Shown here piece after piece: positions 6,921 to 14,472 of a stretch of 14,758 bases of DNA (the first letter of the stretch is position 1; each line of letters starts with the position of its first letter). The translations under genes were made by a program, and so were the position numbers. The DNA comes from UBA10427 sp003500135 (GTDB lineage: Bacteria > Bacteroidota > Bacteroidia > Cytophagales > Cyclobacteriaceae): positions 1-14,758 of the forward strand of contig CAWZYQ010000098.1 of the NCBI GenBank assembly GCA_963966275.1. The letters are read 5' to 3'. The notes under the pieces were generated by a model that saw only the letters and a program-made list of their open reading frames with translations, did not search any database and was not told the origin of the DNA.

Positions 6921-8033
6921 ATGAAAAGGATTGTCGATAGAATAAAAGGCATTTTGAGCGCTGGTATCGCACTACTGGTATTTTGGTTGATGGCCTGTGG
7001 CAATGACAATGCAGAACCACAATCTGAAGGGGATAATAATTTCATTTCTGCCGTGGATATCTCTTTTTATCCTGAAATTCGTGAAGCCAACCTGGATTTT
7101 TACAATCGCGATGGGCAGAAAGAAGAAATGCTGAAGATCCTTAAAGAAAATGGAGTGAACACCATTCGGCTAAGGTTATGGGTCGATCCGGAAAATCAGC
7201 ATTCCGGGTTTAATGAAGTCAACAGCTTTTCCGAAGAACTCAGAAGTAGGGGCTTCAGGATTTGGCTCACACTGCATTATTCTGATTCCTGGGCCGACCC
7301 CGGCAAACAAGTGGCCCCGCAGCGTTGGCAGGGACTTGAATTTGAAGCGCTTAAAGATTCACTATTTCATTATACCCAACATGTGGTAAACGTCATTGAT
7401 CCTGAGATCATTCAAATAGGCAATGAGGTGAATTCAGGGATGTTACATCCCTATGGCAACATTTCTGCACAGAAAGGTCAATTCATACAATTACTGCAAA
7501 CCGGTGCCGAAGCAGTAAGAAATGTTTCTGAAACCTCACTGATCATGATCCATTATGCCGGGTTAGAAGGCGCTGACTGGTTTTTCGATCAGGTGGAAAG
7601 TGTTGATTACGACCTCATTGGCATCTCTTATTATCCTTTGTGGCACGGCAAATCGCTTAACACGCTTGGCCGGACTTTAGCCGGTCTGCAGGAAAAATAT
7701 CAAAAGGAAGTTTTAATCGCCGAAACCGCCTATCCTTTTACCCTGGACTGGAATGACTGGACCAACAATATTGTCGGTTTGGAAGAGCAGCTTATTCTCC
7801 CTGAATTTCCTGCAAGTCCGGCCGGTCAAAAAGCATTTTTAGGACGTATCAAAGAAATAGTGGACGATACCCCGGGCGGGCAGGGATTATGTTATTGGGG
7901 TGCAGAAATGGTGGCCTGGAAAGGGGATCAGGCTACTGATGGTTCGTCATGGGAAAACCAGGCATTATTCGATTTTGAAAACCATGCGCTTCCGGTAATT
8001 GAGGTGTTTCAAAATGAAAAGCCGGAGGAGTAA
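6921..8033 (+). CDS. GH53 endo-beta-1,4-galactanase, lipoprotein (370 aa)
   Basis: Arabinogalactan endo-beta-1,4-galactanase of glycoside hydrolase family 53, a clan GH-A TIM barrel that cuts beta-1,4-galactan side chains of pectin with retention. The N-terminus is a lipoprotein signal ending in the lipobox LMAC (Cys26), followed by a short acidic linker, so the enzyme should be membrane-anchored and may be surface-exposed. Family motifs in order: AVDISFYPEI (44-53), GVNTIRLRLWVDP (78-90), WLTLHYSDSWADPGKQ (115-130), acid/base Glu169 in IQIGNEVNSGML, and nucleophile Glu268 in LIAETAYPF. Near the C-terminus CYWGAEMVAW completes the barrel. A GGAG motif lies about 9 bases before the ATG. No SusC/SusD pair, other carbohydrase or sugar regulator is beside it, so it is not part of a visible polysaccharide utilisation locus. 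Confidence 0.9.
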   Translation: MKRIVDRIKGILSAGIALLVFWLMACGNDNAEPQSEGDNNFISAVDISFYPEIREANLDFYNRDGQKEEMLKILKENGVNTIRLRLWVDPENQHSGFNEVNSFSEELRSRGFRIWLTLHYSDSWADPGKQVAPQRWQGLEFEALKDSLFHYTQHVVNVIDPEIIQIGNEVNSGMLHPYGNISAQKGQFIQLLQTGAEAVRNVSETSLIMIHYAGLEGADWFFDQVESVDYDLIGISYYPLWHGKSLNTLGRTLAGLQEKYQKEVLIAETAYPFTLDWNDWTNNIVGLEEQLILPEFPASPAGQKAFLGRIKEIVDDTPGGQGLCYWGAEMVAWKGDQATDGSSWENQALFDFENHALPVIEVFQNEKPEE

Positions 8034-8042
8034 AATACATTC

Positions 8043-8061
8043 AACCTGCATGAAACAGGTT
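8043..8061. terminator. Weak hairpin between convergent genes
   Basis: AACCTG (8043-8048) pairs with CAGGTT (8056-8061) across a 7-base loop, between the galactanase stop (8033) and the transporter stop (8073). It could act as a bidirectional terminator. The stem is short and there is no strong T-tract, so this is tentative. Confidence 0.3.
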
Positions 8062-8072
8062 CAACCCATCCA

Positions 8073-9449
8073 TTATGAATTTATGAGTGGCCACCACCAC
8101 TGTACAAACAGGAATATGATCAATATTGAAATGAGGTTGAGCCAAACTCCTTTCCGCACCATGTCCTGAATTTTTATTTTTCCTGAACCAAATACAATGG
8201 CATTGGGTGGAGTGGCTACCGGCAGCATAAATGCAGCGGAAGAGGCCAGTACTGCACCCGCCATAAGTACGTAAGGCGGCACATCCAGTATGGCCGCTAG
8301 TGAAATGAGAATGGGCAGGATCATACTGGCTGTTGCCGTATTGGAGGTGATTTCAGTCAGGAAGTTAATGCCGGCAATCACTAATATCAAAATCAACCAG
8401 AATGGCGCCTCCTGCAACAATAGAAAGCGATTGGCCAGCCAGGTAGCCAGATCGGTTTGGGCAAAACCACGTGCTATGGCCAAACCCCCTCCGAATATCA
8501 ACAAAATGCCCCAGGGCAGCTTTTTGGCCGTATTCCAGTTCATAAGATTTCCTTCACCCGTCCCGGAAGGAATAAGGAATAGTACCAGCGCCCCGGCCAT
8601 GGCAATGATCGTGTCATTTAGTTGGGGAATAAATGAATTCCATATCAATGACCGCGTCATCCAAAAGAAGGCGATTAACACAAAAACGACCAGTACGCGC
8701 TTTTCAGGAATGGTAATGCTACCGGGCTTATCAGGAATTTCCATGCCTGATTTTCCTTTTTGCAAATTCCGGGTAAGGTAAAACCAACAGATGAACAACA
8801 GAACCACCACAAAGGGCAGGGCAAATAACATCCACCGTAAAAAGGAGATTTCTTCATTTAAAGAGTCTTTTACCACACCCGCAAAAATGATATTGGGGGG
8901 CGTGCCTATCAGGGTAGCCATACCCCCGATGGATGCTGAATAACCAATGCCCAGCATTAAGTTCAGCGCAAACTGCTCCCGGTTTTGATAGATATTGACC
9001 ACCGACACACCAATAGGGAGCATCATTACGGCAGTAGCCGTATTTGAGATCCACATGGAAAGAAATGCCGTTGCCAGCATGAACCCCAGTATGATGCGCT
9101 TTTCACCACTGCCGACAAAACGTATTATACCAAAAGCGATCCTCCGGTGCAGCTGCCATTTTTCAATAGCCAAACCTATAATAAAACCACCCATGAACAG
9201 GAATATAAAGGGGTGGCCGTAAGCGCTTGTCGTTTCTTTAATAGGCAATCCGCCGGAAAGAGGCAATAAAATAATGGGCATGAGGGAAGTGAACTCCAGT
9301 TCAACAGCCTCTGTGATCCACCACAGAGCTACCCAAGCTGTACTGGCAAGCACAGCCCTTCCTTCAATTGATAAATCTTTGAATGGAATAAACTGAATGA
9401 GTATGAACAGAACAGGGCCAAGAATCTGGAATATTCTTTTTCTCGACAT
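8073..9449 (-). CDS. SLC13/DASS family anion:sodium symporter (458 aa)
   Basis: Polytopic inner-membrane transporter of the divalent anion:Na+ symporter family (relatives: VcINDY, SdcS, NaDC, CitT). It would import dicarboxylates or sulfate with sodium. The hallmark paired motifs are present. Numbered from the ATG chosen here, SNTATA occurs at 135-140 (WISNTATAVMMLPI) and 369-374 (TSNTATASMILPI), with GTPPN at 182-186 and ATPPNA at 412-417. These form the two inverted-repeat halves that bind Na+ and substrate. The length is typical. The open frame extends to 9488, but a candidate promoter overlaps that upstream part, so I chose the ATG at 9449 (MSRKRIFQIL); 9467 is also possible. The gene is divergent from the response regulator. 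The substrate cannot be told from sequence; sulfate would link to nearby sulfide oxidation, but this is speculative. Confidence 0.88.
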   Translation of the reverse strand: MSRKRIFQILGPVLFILIQFIPFKDLSIEGRAVLASTAWVALWWITEAVELEFTSLMPIILLPLSGGLPIKETTSAYGHPFIFLFMGGFIIGLAIEKWQLHRRIAFGIIRFVGSGEKRIILGFMLATAFLSMWISNTATAVMMLPIGVSVVNIYQNREQFALNLMLGIGYSASIGGMATLIGTPPNIIFAGVVKDSLNEEISFLRWMLFALPFVVVLLFICWFYLTRNLQKGKSGMEIPDKPGSITIPEKRVLVVFVLIAFFWMTRSLIWNSFIPQLNDTIIAMAGALVLFLIPSGTGEGNLMNWNTAKKLPWGILLIFGGGLAIARGFAQTDLATWLANRFLLLQEAPFWLILILVIAGINFLTEITSNTATASMILPILISLAAILDVPPYVLMAGAVLASSAAFMLPVATPPNAIVFGSGKIKIQDMVRKGVWLNLISILIIFLFVQWWWPLINS

Positions 9450-9476
9450 GCCGCGCGGTTTTATCATGGACCTGGA

Positions 9477-9510
9477 CAAAAGTAACAATATTTAAAAGTT
9501 GTGGGCCAAA
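9477..9510 (-). promoter_or_regulatory. Candidate promoter of the SLC13 transporter gene
   Basis: On the minus strand TTTG (complement of 9507-9510) is followed after 22 bp by TACTTTTG (complement of 9477-9484), a full match to TAnnTTTG. Transcription would begin near 9470, which argues against translation from 9488 and for the ATG at 9449 or 9467. Confidence 0.5.
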
Positions 9511-9564
9511 GTTTTGGAACAAAAATGGAGGATTATTTGTATGAGCGCCTTCTCCTCGGCATAT

Positions 9565-9588
9565 TGTTAACTTCAAAATTACTTCAGA
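9565..9588 (+). promoter_or_regulatory. Predicted response-regulator binding site (ACTTCA direct repeat), copy 1
   Basis: ACTTCA occurs at 9570-9575 and again at 9581-9586, an 11-bp period (one helical turn) as OmpR/PhoB-family regulators use. The surrounding 24 bp match 19 of 24 bases of a segment before the receptor gene (11613-11636). The site ends 23 bases before the start of the response-regulator gene, which suggests autoregulation. It also lies in the intergenic region shared with the divergent transporter gene. Binding is inferred. Confidence 0.55.
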
Positions 9589-9611
9589 AACAACATGCAT
9601 ATTGCAAAAGT

Positions 9612-10295
9612 ATGAAAGTGCTGATTGTAGAAGACCAACAGGACCTCAATGACGATATAAAACATTATCTTCAAAGTGAGGGGTACATATGCGAAGTGAG
9701 CCTCAACTACAATGATGCGGAAGATAAGCTTTTGTCATTCAGTTATGACTGCGTCATTTTGGATATTATGTTGCCCGATGGAAACGGCCTCGACCTGCTC
9801 CGCCTGATCAAAAAAGGGAAAATGGATTGCAGCGTGCTGGTGGTGTCCGCAAAAAACGCACTGGACGATAAGCTGGATGGCTTGAACCTGGGGGCCGACG
9901 ATTACATTACCAAGCCTTTTCATCTTTCCGAACTCAACGCCCGCATAAAGGCGATCTTTCGAAGGAGAAACCTTGAAGGGCACTCCATCACCAAAATTGA
10001 GAATATTGAAATAGATACGGAAAAGATGGAGGTAAGGGTGGAAGGAAGTTTGCTCGACCTCACCCGGAAAGAATATGAATTACTGCTGTATTTTGTAACT
10101 AATAAAAACAGGGTGATCAGCAGGCAATCGGTTGCCGAGCATTTATGGGGCGATTATACCGACAACCTCGATAATTTTGACTTTGTATATCAGCATGTAA
10201 AAAACCTGAGGAAAAAGATCAGTAAGGCCGGAGGCGCCGACTGTATAGAAACGGTATACGGCTTAGGGTACAAAATGAATTCGTCAGTCTCCTGA
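9612..10295 (+). CDS. OmpR-family DNA-binding response regulator (227 aa)
   Basis: The receiver domain (about 1-115) starts MKVLIVEDQQDLNDD, with acidic pocket Glu8/Asp9, phospho-acceptor Asp51 (CVILDIMLPDGNGLD), Ser79 (VVSAKN) in the conserved Thr/Ser position and Lys101 (YITKPF). The winged-helix DNA-binding domain (about 125-222) shows LDLTRKEYELLLYF, NRVISRQSVAEHLWG, the recognition segment around FVYQHVKNLRKKI, and ETVYGLGYKM at the end. An in-frame ATG exists at 9501, but the receiver fold begins exactly at MKVLIVED and the upstream part overlaps promoter-like DNA, so 9612 is the start. The histidine kinase follows 34 bases downstream and is the likely partner. An ACTTCA direct repeat lies just upstream. 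Confidence 0.93.
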   Translation: MKVLIVEDQQDLNDDIKHYLQSEGYICEVSLNYNDAEDKLLSFSYDCVILDIMLPDGNGLDLLRLIKKGKMDCSVLVVSAKNALDDKLDGLNLGADDYITKPFHLSELNARIKAIFRRRNLEGHSITKIENIEIDTEKMEVRVEGSLLDLTRKEYELLLYFVTNKNRVISRQSVAEHLWGDYTDNLDNFDFVYQHVKNLRKKISKAGGADCIETVYGLGYKMNSSVS

Positions 10296-10329
10296 TTTTG
10301 AGGTATGGCTGGCAAAAAAATAAGGAGTT

Positions 10330-11589
10330 ATGAAACTCATTAGCAAACTTACGCTTTGGTACATTGCCATCACCACTATTGTGTTGTTGATAGGGGGCTT
10401 TATTCTATTCAAGGCAATACTTTACGAGGTGGACCGCGAAGCACAGCGCAAGCTTTATATTTGGGTAAGCCTTACCGCAGAGCAAATCGAACAGGGCGCA
10501 CCGGTAGACTCAGTGGAACATATCAATAATATCAAAATCAACGAACTGGATTTCGAGGCGCCGGAGCAACCCTTTGTGTTTAAAGACACAATGGGTATTT
10601 TTCCGCCAAAAGAATATGGGGAGGACAGAAAGATTTCGCTCTCTAAATCATATAAAATCGGCGACAGGCACTATCACATTTCTACCTACAGCTTCGTGGC
10701 CGAGCCCGATGAGATCATATTTGGGCTAAGCAAATCACTTCTCGTCATTTTGGGTATCCTCCTTTTGATTTTAGGGGTGTTAAGCCTGATCATTTCGAGA
10801 AAGGTGTTGGCGCCGTTCAATAGCGCACTTTTGGCCATCAAAAATTTTGACCTGAAACAAAAGGAACCCATGCTGCTGCCCGAGGCGCGTACATCTGAAT
10901 TCAGGGAGTTGAACAATTTTCTGGAAAAAATGTCGGAAAAAGTACTGAAGGACTACAGGATACTAAAGGAATTTTCTGAAAATGCCTCCCATGAGATACA
11001 AACGCCGATCTCGGTGATCAGGGGTAAGCTTGAGATGTTGATGGCCACATCAATAAATGAAGAACAGGCCAGTTACATGTCCGCAATACAAAATGCTGTA
11101 CAGAAGCTCTCTAATGTGAACCAATCACTATTGCTACTCACCAGGCTTGAAAACCGCGAATATAGCCCCGATCAGGAAGTGAATATCAGTGAAAAACTCA
11201 ATAATGCGCTCGTGGCGTTTCATGAATTGATTCAAATGCGCGGTCTTGATTATGAGTCGAATATAGAGCCCGAGGTGGTGATCAGGGCACACCCCACATT
11301 GGTCGAAATCATGCTGAGCAACCTGATCAGCAATGCAATAAGGCATAATATCAAAGACGGGCGGATAGGGGTAGAGCTCAATTCAGGCCAACTGCGAATA
11401 GAAAACACTGGCGAAGATCCAATGGTGCCTACCGGGGAATTATTCAAGCGGTTCAAAAAAAACAACCAAAGCAGTGAATCCACCGGCCTGGGGCTTTCTA
11501 TCGTAAGCCAGATTTGTGAAGTCAATAATTTTACAATTGATTACTCATTTGGAAATGGCATACATTCCATTGTGGTTAAATTTCAGTAA
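10330..11589 (+). CDS. Sensor histidine kinase (419 aa), partner of the adjacent regulator
   Basis: Membrane sensor kinase: TM1 at about 8-30, a periplasmic region of about 100 residues with no recognised domain, and TM2 at about 133-156. A short linker follows, then the dimerisation and phospho-acceptor domain with His221 (FSENASHEIQTPISVIRGKL), and an ATPase domain with the N box NLISNAIRHN (Asn335) and G2 box STGLGLSIV (384-392). The G1 box reads RIENTGED, where many kinases have DNG; this variant is common in Bacteroidota. AAGGAG lies just before the ATG. The gap to the response-regulator gene is 34 bases, so the two form an operon. The signal sensed is unknown; the receptor gene downstream suggests an envelope nutrient, metal or stress cue. 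Confidence 0.93.
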   Translation: MKLISKLTLWYIAITTIVLLIGGFILFKAILYEVDREAQRKLYIWVSLTAEQIEQGAPVDSVEHINNIKINELDFEAPEQPFVFKDTMGIFPPKEYGEDRKISLSKSYKIGDRHYHISTYSFVAEPDEIIFGLSKSLLVILGILLLILGVLSLIISRKVLAPFNSALLAIKNFDLKQKEPMLLPEARTSEFRELNNFLEKMSEKVLKDYRILKEFSENASHEIQTPISVIRGKLEMLMATSINEEQASYMSAIQNAVQKLSNVNQSLLLLTRLENREYSPDQEVNISEKLNNALVAFHELIQMRGLDYESNIEPEVVIRAHPTLVEIMLSNLISNAIRHNIKDGRIGVELNSGQLRIENTGEDPMVPTGELFKRFKKNNQSSESTGLGLSIVSQICEVNNFTIDYSFGNGIHSIVVKFQ

Positions 11590-11612
11590 CCCCAACTTTT
11601 TTCAATCTTGAA

Positions 11613-11636
11613 TGTCAACTTCAAATTCTCCTCAGA
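11613..11636 (+). promoter_or_regulatory. Predicted response-regulator binding site, copy 2, before the receptor gene
   Basis: The segment contains TGTCAACTTCAAATTC then CTCAGA and matches copy 1 (9565-9588) at 19 of 24 positions. The first half-site ACTTCA is exact; the second, 11 bp on, is TCCTCA. A -7-like TACTATTG (11646-11653) starts 10 bases after the element, so the site occupies the place of a -33 box, as in PhoB-type activation. Copy 1 has an ATTG at nearly the same distance. This suggests the receptor is a direct target of the two-component system. Confidence 0.55.
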
Positions 11637-11701
11637 TTTGATTCATACTATTGTAATGTGAAAAAGTGAGAAAGAAGTAAAAGATAAGAATAGAGGAACC
11701 A

Positions 11702-14131
11702 ATGAAGTATTTGAGCAAATTGTGGATTGTCATACTTTTTGCGTTGTCATCTGCAATAGTGGTGCAGGCGCAGGAGAAATTCAAGATAATTGGACTGATA
11801 GTTGATGAGGAAAACACCCCCGTGCCTTTTGGCAATGTTGGGGTGTTTACCAAATCCGACTCATCGCTTGTTGCAGGAGCCGCTTCCAAAGAACAGGGTA
11901 ATTTCGAATTAGCCGTAGTACCGGGTGATTACTATACCAGAATCACCTATGTTTCGTACCAACCTCAATTTATTCCCGTTACCGTTCGCAATAGGGATGT
12001 CAACCTTGGCGTCATTAAAATGGTGGCCAATACCGACGTGCTTGATGAGGTGTTGGTAGAGGGTGAAAAAAGCCAGATGGAGCTCAAACTGGATAAAAGG
12101 GTCTTTAATGTGAGCAACGACATCACCAATGCATCCAGAAATGCCGCCGACATTCTGGATAACATCCCATCGGTAGTGGTAGATGTAGAAGGCAATGTTA
12201 GCTTAAGAGGAAGCCAAAGCGTTCGTATACTGATCGATGGTAAACCTTCGGGCCTGGTAGGCATAAGCGGCGCCGACGCTTTGCGCCAGCTGCAGGGCAA
12301 CATCATCGAACGCATAGAGGTGATCACCAATCCGTCTGCGAAATACGAAGCAGAAGGTTCAGCAGGAGTGATCAATATTGTATTAAAAAAAGACCGGAAA
12401 AAAGGGTTTAACGGAGCTTTTAGTGGAAATATAGGAGTGCCGATTGAGCTGGGTATTTCCGGAAATGTCAATTACCGAAAGGGGCGTTTCAATATATTTG
12501 GCAACTATGGCATTGAATACGACAAAAGGCCGGGAGAAGGAAATTCCGAACAGATCTTCTTTCCTGAAACCGACTCCACCTACACCACCATTCGCGATCG
12601 CGACCATCAAAGAGGAGGTATATCGCATACTTTCCGTATGGGTACCGACTTTTCTATCACCGATAATGATATTATTACAGCATCCGGTTTGATACGTCTT
12701 TCCGATGAGGAAAATAAAGCCACCATACGATACGATGATTTCAATGGTAGTGGCGACCTGACGCAACGTTCCATTCGGGAAGACAATGAAGGTGAAGATG
12801 AAGAAAACCATGAGTATCAGTTAAGCTATAAGCGCCTGCTTCCCGGTAAGGGCCACGAATTCAAACTCGATCTGCAATTTCGCGATGGACTGGAGGTGGA
12901 ACGCTCAGACATCGTTGAAACCTATCCGCTTGATAACAGCAGGGAAGATCTGTTGCAACGATCAGTCAATGAAGAGGGAGACGCCAATTTTCTTATCCAG
13001 GCAGATTATACCTACCCGATTAAAGAAGGTAAAAAATTTGAGGCTGGCTACCGGGGCAATGTCCGCCAGATTACCAGCGATTATATTGTGGAAGAACAAA
13101 ACGAACAGGGTGAATGGGTGTCGCTGGAGAACTTTAGCAACCGTTTCGTATATGATGAAAATGTGCAGGCCGCCTATGCCATTTTCGAAAACGACATGGA
13201 TAAGTGGGGGTATCAGTTTGGTTTGCGGACAGAGTATACTTACATCAGTACATTTCAGCGAGAAACGGACGAGAAAAATGAAAGGGACTACCTCAATTTA
13301 TTCCCCAGTATGTTCCTTTCTTATAAGTTGAATAAAGCCTATACCTTACAGGCCAGTTATAGCCGTAGGATATCCAGGCCAAGGTTCTGGTACCTGAACC
13401 CTTTCTTTTCTTTCAGCGATAGAAGAAATATCAGAACGGGTAATCCGTATCTGAACCCCGAATTCACCGACTCATATGAGTTCGGGCTGCTCAATAATCT
13501 GGAAAACAGCGCCTTCTATGCAGGGGTTTATTACCGACATACCACCGGACTGCACCAACGCGTTTCATATGGCGAAGTACTACCGGGGGACAGCATTGTC
13601 ACCACCTTTTCCATGCCCCTGAATTTGGGGAAAGAAGACGCCTTTGGCCTGGAAGCGAACTTCACTTATGATCCGGCGGAGTGGTTGAGCATGAATGGTA
13701 ACGCCAACTTTTACCGGAGTATAATTATAGGTGAATTTGAAGGCGAAAGCCTTGATCGCGATACCTATACCTATAACTTTCAGATGGCAGCCAAGGTGAA
13801 AGTGGGTGAGCTTGACTTTCAGTTGAGAGGCAACTATCGCGGTCCTGAAATCACCACGCAGGGAGAAAGGAAAAGTATTTACTGGATGGACCTGGGTGCC
13901 AATTACAAAATTATGGATGGACGCGGGATATTCAATTTTAATATACGCGACCTGTTCAACAGCCGAAGATACCGTGGGTTTACTGAAACGGATGTTTACA
14001 GAGAAACATCAGAGTTCCAATGGCGTGCCCGTCAGTTCTCTTTGACCTTTACCTATCTCATCAACCGTAAGCCCGGCCGAAACGGCGGTCGAAACGGAGG
14101 GGATTATGATGGCGGCGATATGGGGATGTAG
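11702..14131 (+). CDS. TonB-dependent receptor, outer membrane beta-barrel family (809 aa)
   Basis: Outer-membrane TonB-dependent transporter-like protein. A signal peptide (1-23, ending VVQAQ) is followed by a carboxypeptidase-regulatory-like beta-sandwich (about 27-107: IIGLIVDEENTPVPFGNVGV, then GDYYTRITYVSY). A plug-like domain (about 112-225) contains SRNAADILDNIPSVVVD, GNVSLRGSQSVRILIDGKPS, IERIEVITNPSAKYEAEGSAG and INIVLKKD. The C-terminal barrel has strands rich in aromatic residues and SRRISRPRFWYLNPFFSFSD, typical of the PF14905-type barrel. The last strand, ARQFSLTFTYLI, is followed by a Gly/Asn/Asp-rich tail ending GDMGM. An AGAGGA motif precedes the ATG. No SusD partner is next to it, so it is not a SusC pair member. 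The cargo is unknown. A predicted regulator site upstream ties it to the adjacent two-component system. Confidence 0.9.
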   Translation: MKYLSKLWIVILFALSSAIVVQAQEKFKIIGLIVDEENTPVPFGNVGVFTKSDSSLVAGAASKEQGNFELAVVPGDYYTRITYVSYQPQFIPVTVRNRDVNLGVIKMVANTDVLDEVLVEGEKSQMELKLDKRVFNVSNDITNASRNAADILDNIPSVVVDVEGNVSLRGSQSVRILIDGKPSGLVGISGADALRQLQGNIIERIEVITNPSAKYEAEGSAGVINIVLKKDRKKGFNGAFSGNIGVPIELGISGNVNYRKGRFNIFGNYGIEYDKRPGEGNSEQIFFPETDSTYTTIRDRDHQRGGISHTFRMGTDFSITDNDIITASGLIRLSDEENKATIRYDDFNGSGDLTQRSIREDNEGEDEENHEYQLSYKRLLPGKGHEFKLDLQFRDGLEVERSDIVETYPLDNSREDLLQRSVNEEGDANFLIQADYTYPIKEGKKFEAGYRGNVRQITSDYIVEEQNEQGEWVSLENFSNRFVYDENVQAAYAIFENDMDKWGYQFGLRTEYTYISTFQRETDEKNERDYLNLFPSMFLSYKLNKAYTLQASYSRRISRPRFWYLNPFFSFSDRRNIRTGNPYLNPEFTDSYEFGLLNNLENSAFYAGVYYRHTTGLHQRVSYGEVLPGDSIVTTFSMPLNLGKEDAFGLEANFTYDPAEWLSMNGNANFYRSIIIGEFEGESLDRDTYTYNFQMAAKVKVGELDFQLRGNYRGPEITTQGERKSIYWMDLGANYKIMDGRGIFNFNIRDLFNSRRYRGFTETDVYRETSEFQWRARQFSLTFTYLINRKPGRNGGRNGGDYDGGDMGM

Positions 14132-14139
14132 GTTTAGGA

Positions 14140-14203
14140 GTTCAATAGTTCAGATGTTCAAAAGTTCAATAGTTCAGATGTTCAGTGGTTCAGTGGTTGA
14201 GTT
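14140..14203 (+). repeat. 8-bp tandem repeat GTTCANNN (about 8 units)
   Basis: Seven consecutive 8-bp units begin with GTTCA (14140, 14148, 14156, 14164, 14172, 14180, 14188), and an eighth is degenerate (GTTGAGTT, 14196). The variable last three bases are ATA, GAT, AAA, ATA, GAT, GTG, GTG, so a 24-bp higher-order copy is also visible. It starts nine bases after the receptor stop. The function is unknown; such arrays tend to vary in copy number. Confidence 0.9.
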
Positions 14204-14376
14204 CATTTTTTTTCGGATAATAAATCAAAAAATAACTACCGAATAAAATTTTTGAGATGTCTGCTAAAAAAGCTTGAAGTGTACCTTTTTGGTATAAAAG
14301 GATATTGAGAAGGCTGGCATAAACGCTGTTTAATGTTGTTTTTAGGAGGTTTTTAATAAGGTCAGGGCAATAGTGA

Positions 14377-14472
14377 AATTCCTCTGATCTTTTGATCAAT
14401 TCCTCTGACCTTTGGGTCTATTCGTCAGAGGAAAAATTTTATTCGTCTGACCAAAATTTCCAAAGATCAGAG
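14377..14472. repeat. 21-bp-period repeat array with nested inverted repeats
   Basis: Units starting at 14377 and 14398 agree at 18 of 21 bases (both begin AATTCCTCTGA). Units at 14419 and 14440 both begin TATTCGTC, so four units keep an exact 21-bp register. Inverted repeats are superimposed: CTCTGATCTTT (14382-14392) with AAAGATCAGAG (14462-14472), and TCCTCTGAC (14401-14409) with GTCAGAGGA (14424-14432). No coding potential is evident. It could be a transcript hairpin, a multi-site operator or a repeat-element remnant. Confidence 0.75.

Noticed and set aside
8290..8781. 163-codon frame antisense to the transporter
   Set aside because: It is a shadow of the well-supported SLC13 gene on the other strand.
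9450..9488. Longer N-terminus for the SLC13 transporter
   Set aside because: A candidate promoter at 9477-9510 overlaps it, so translation more likely starts at 9449 or 9467.
9501..9611. Longer N-terminus for the response regulator
   Set aside because: The receiver fold begins at MKVLIVED (9612); the extra 37 residues match nothing in the family and overlap the direct-repeat element.
12383..12811. 142-codon frame antisense to the receptor gene
   Set aside because: It is a shadow of the receptor coding sequence, with no family similarity.
14190..14399. 69-codon frame on the minus strand
   Set aside because: It overlaps both repeat regions and has no recognisable family or start context.
14140..14472. 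CRISPR array
   Set aside because: Repeat units of 8 and 21 bp are directly abutting with no spacers, and no cas genes are present.
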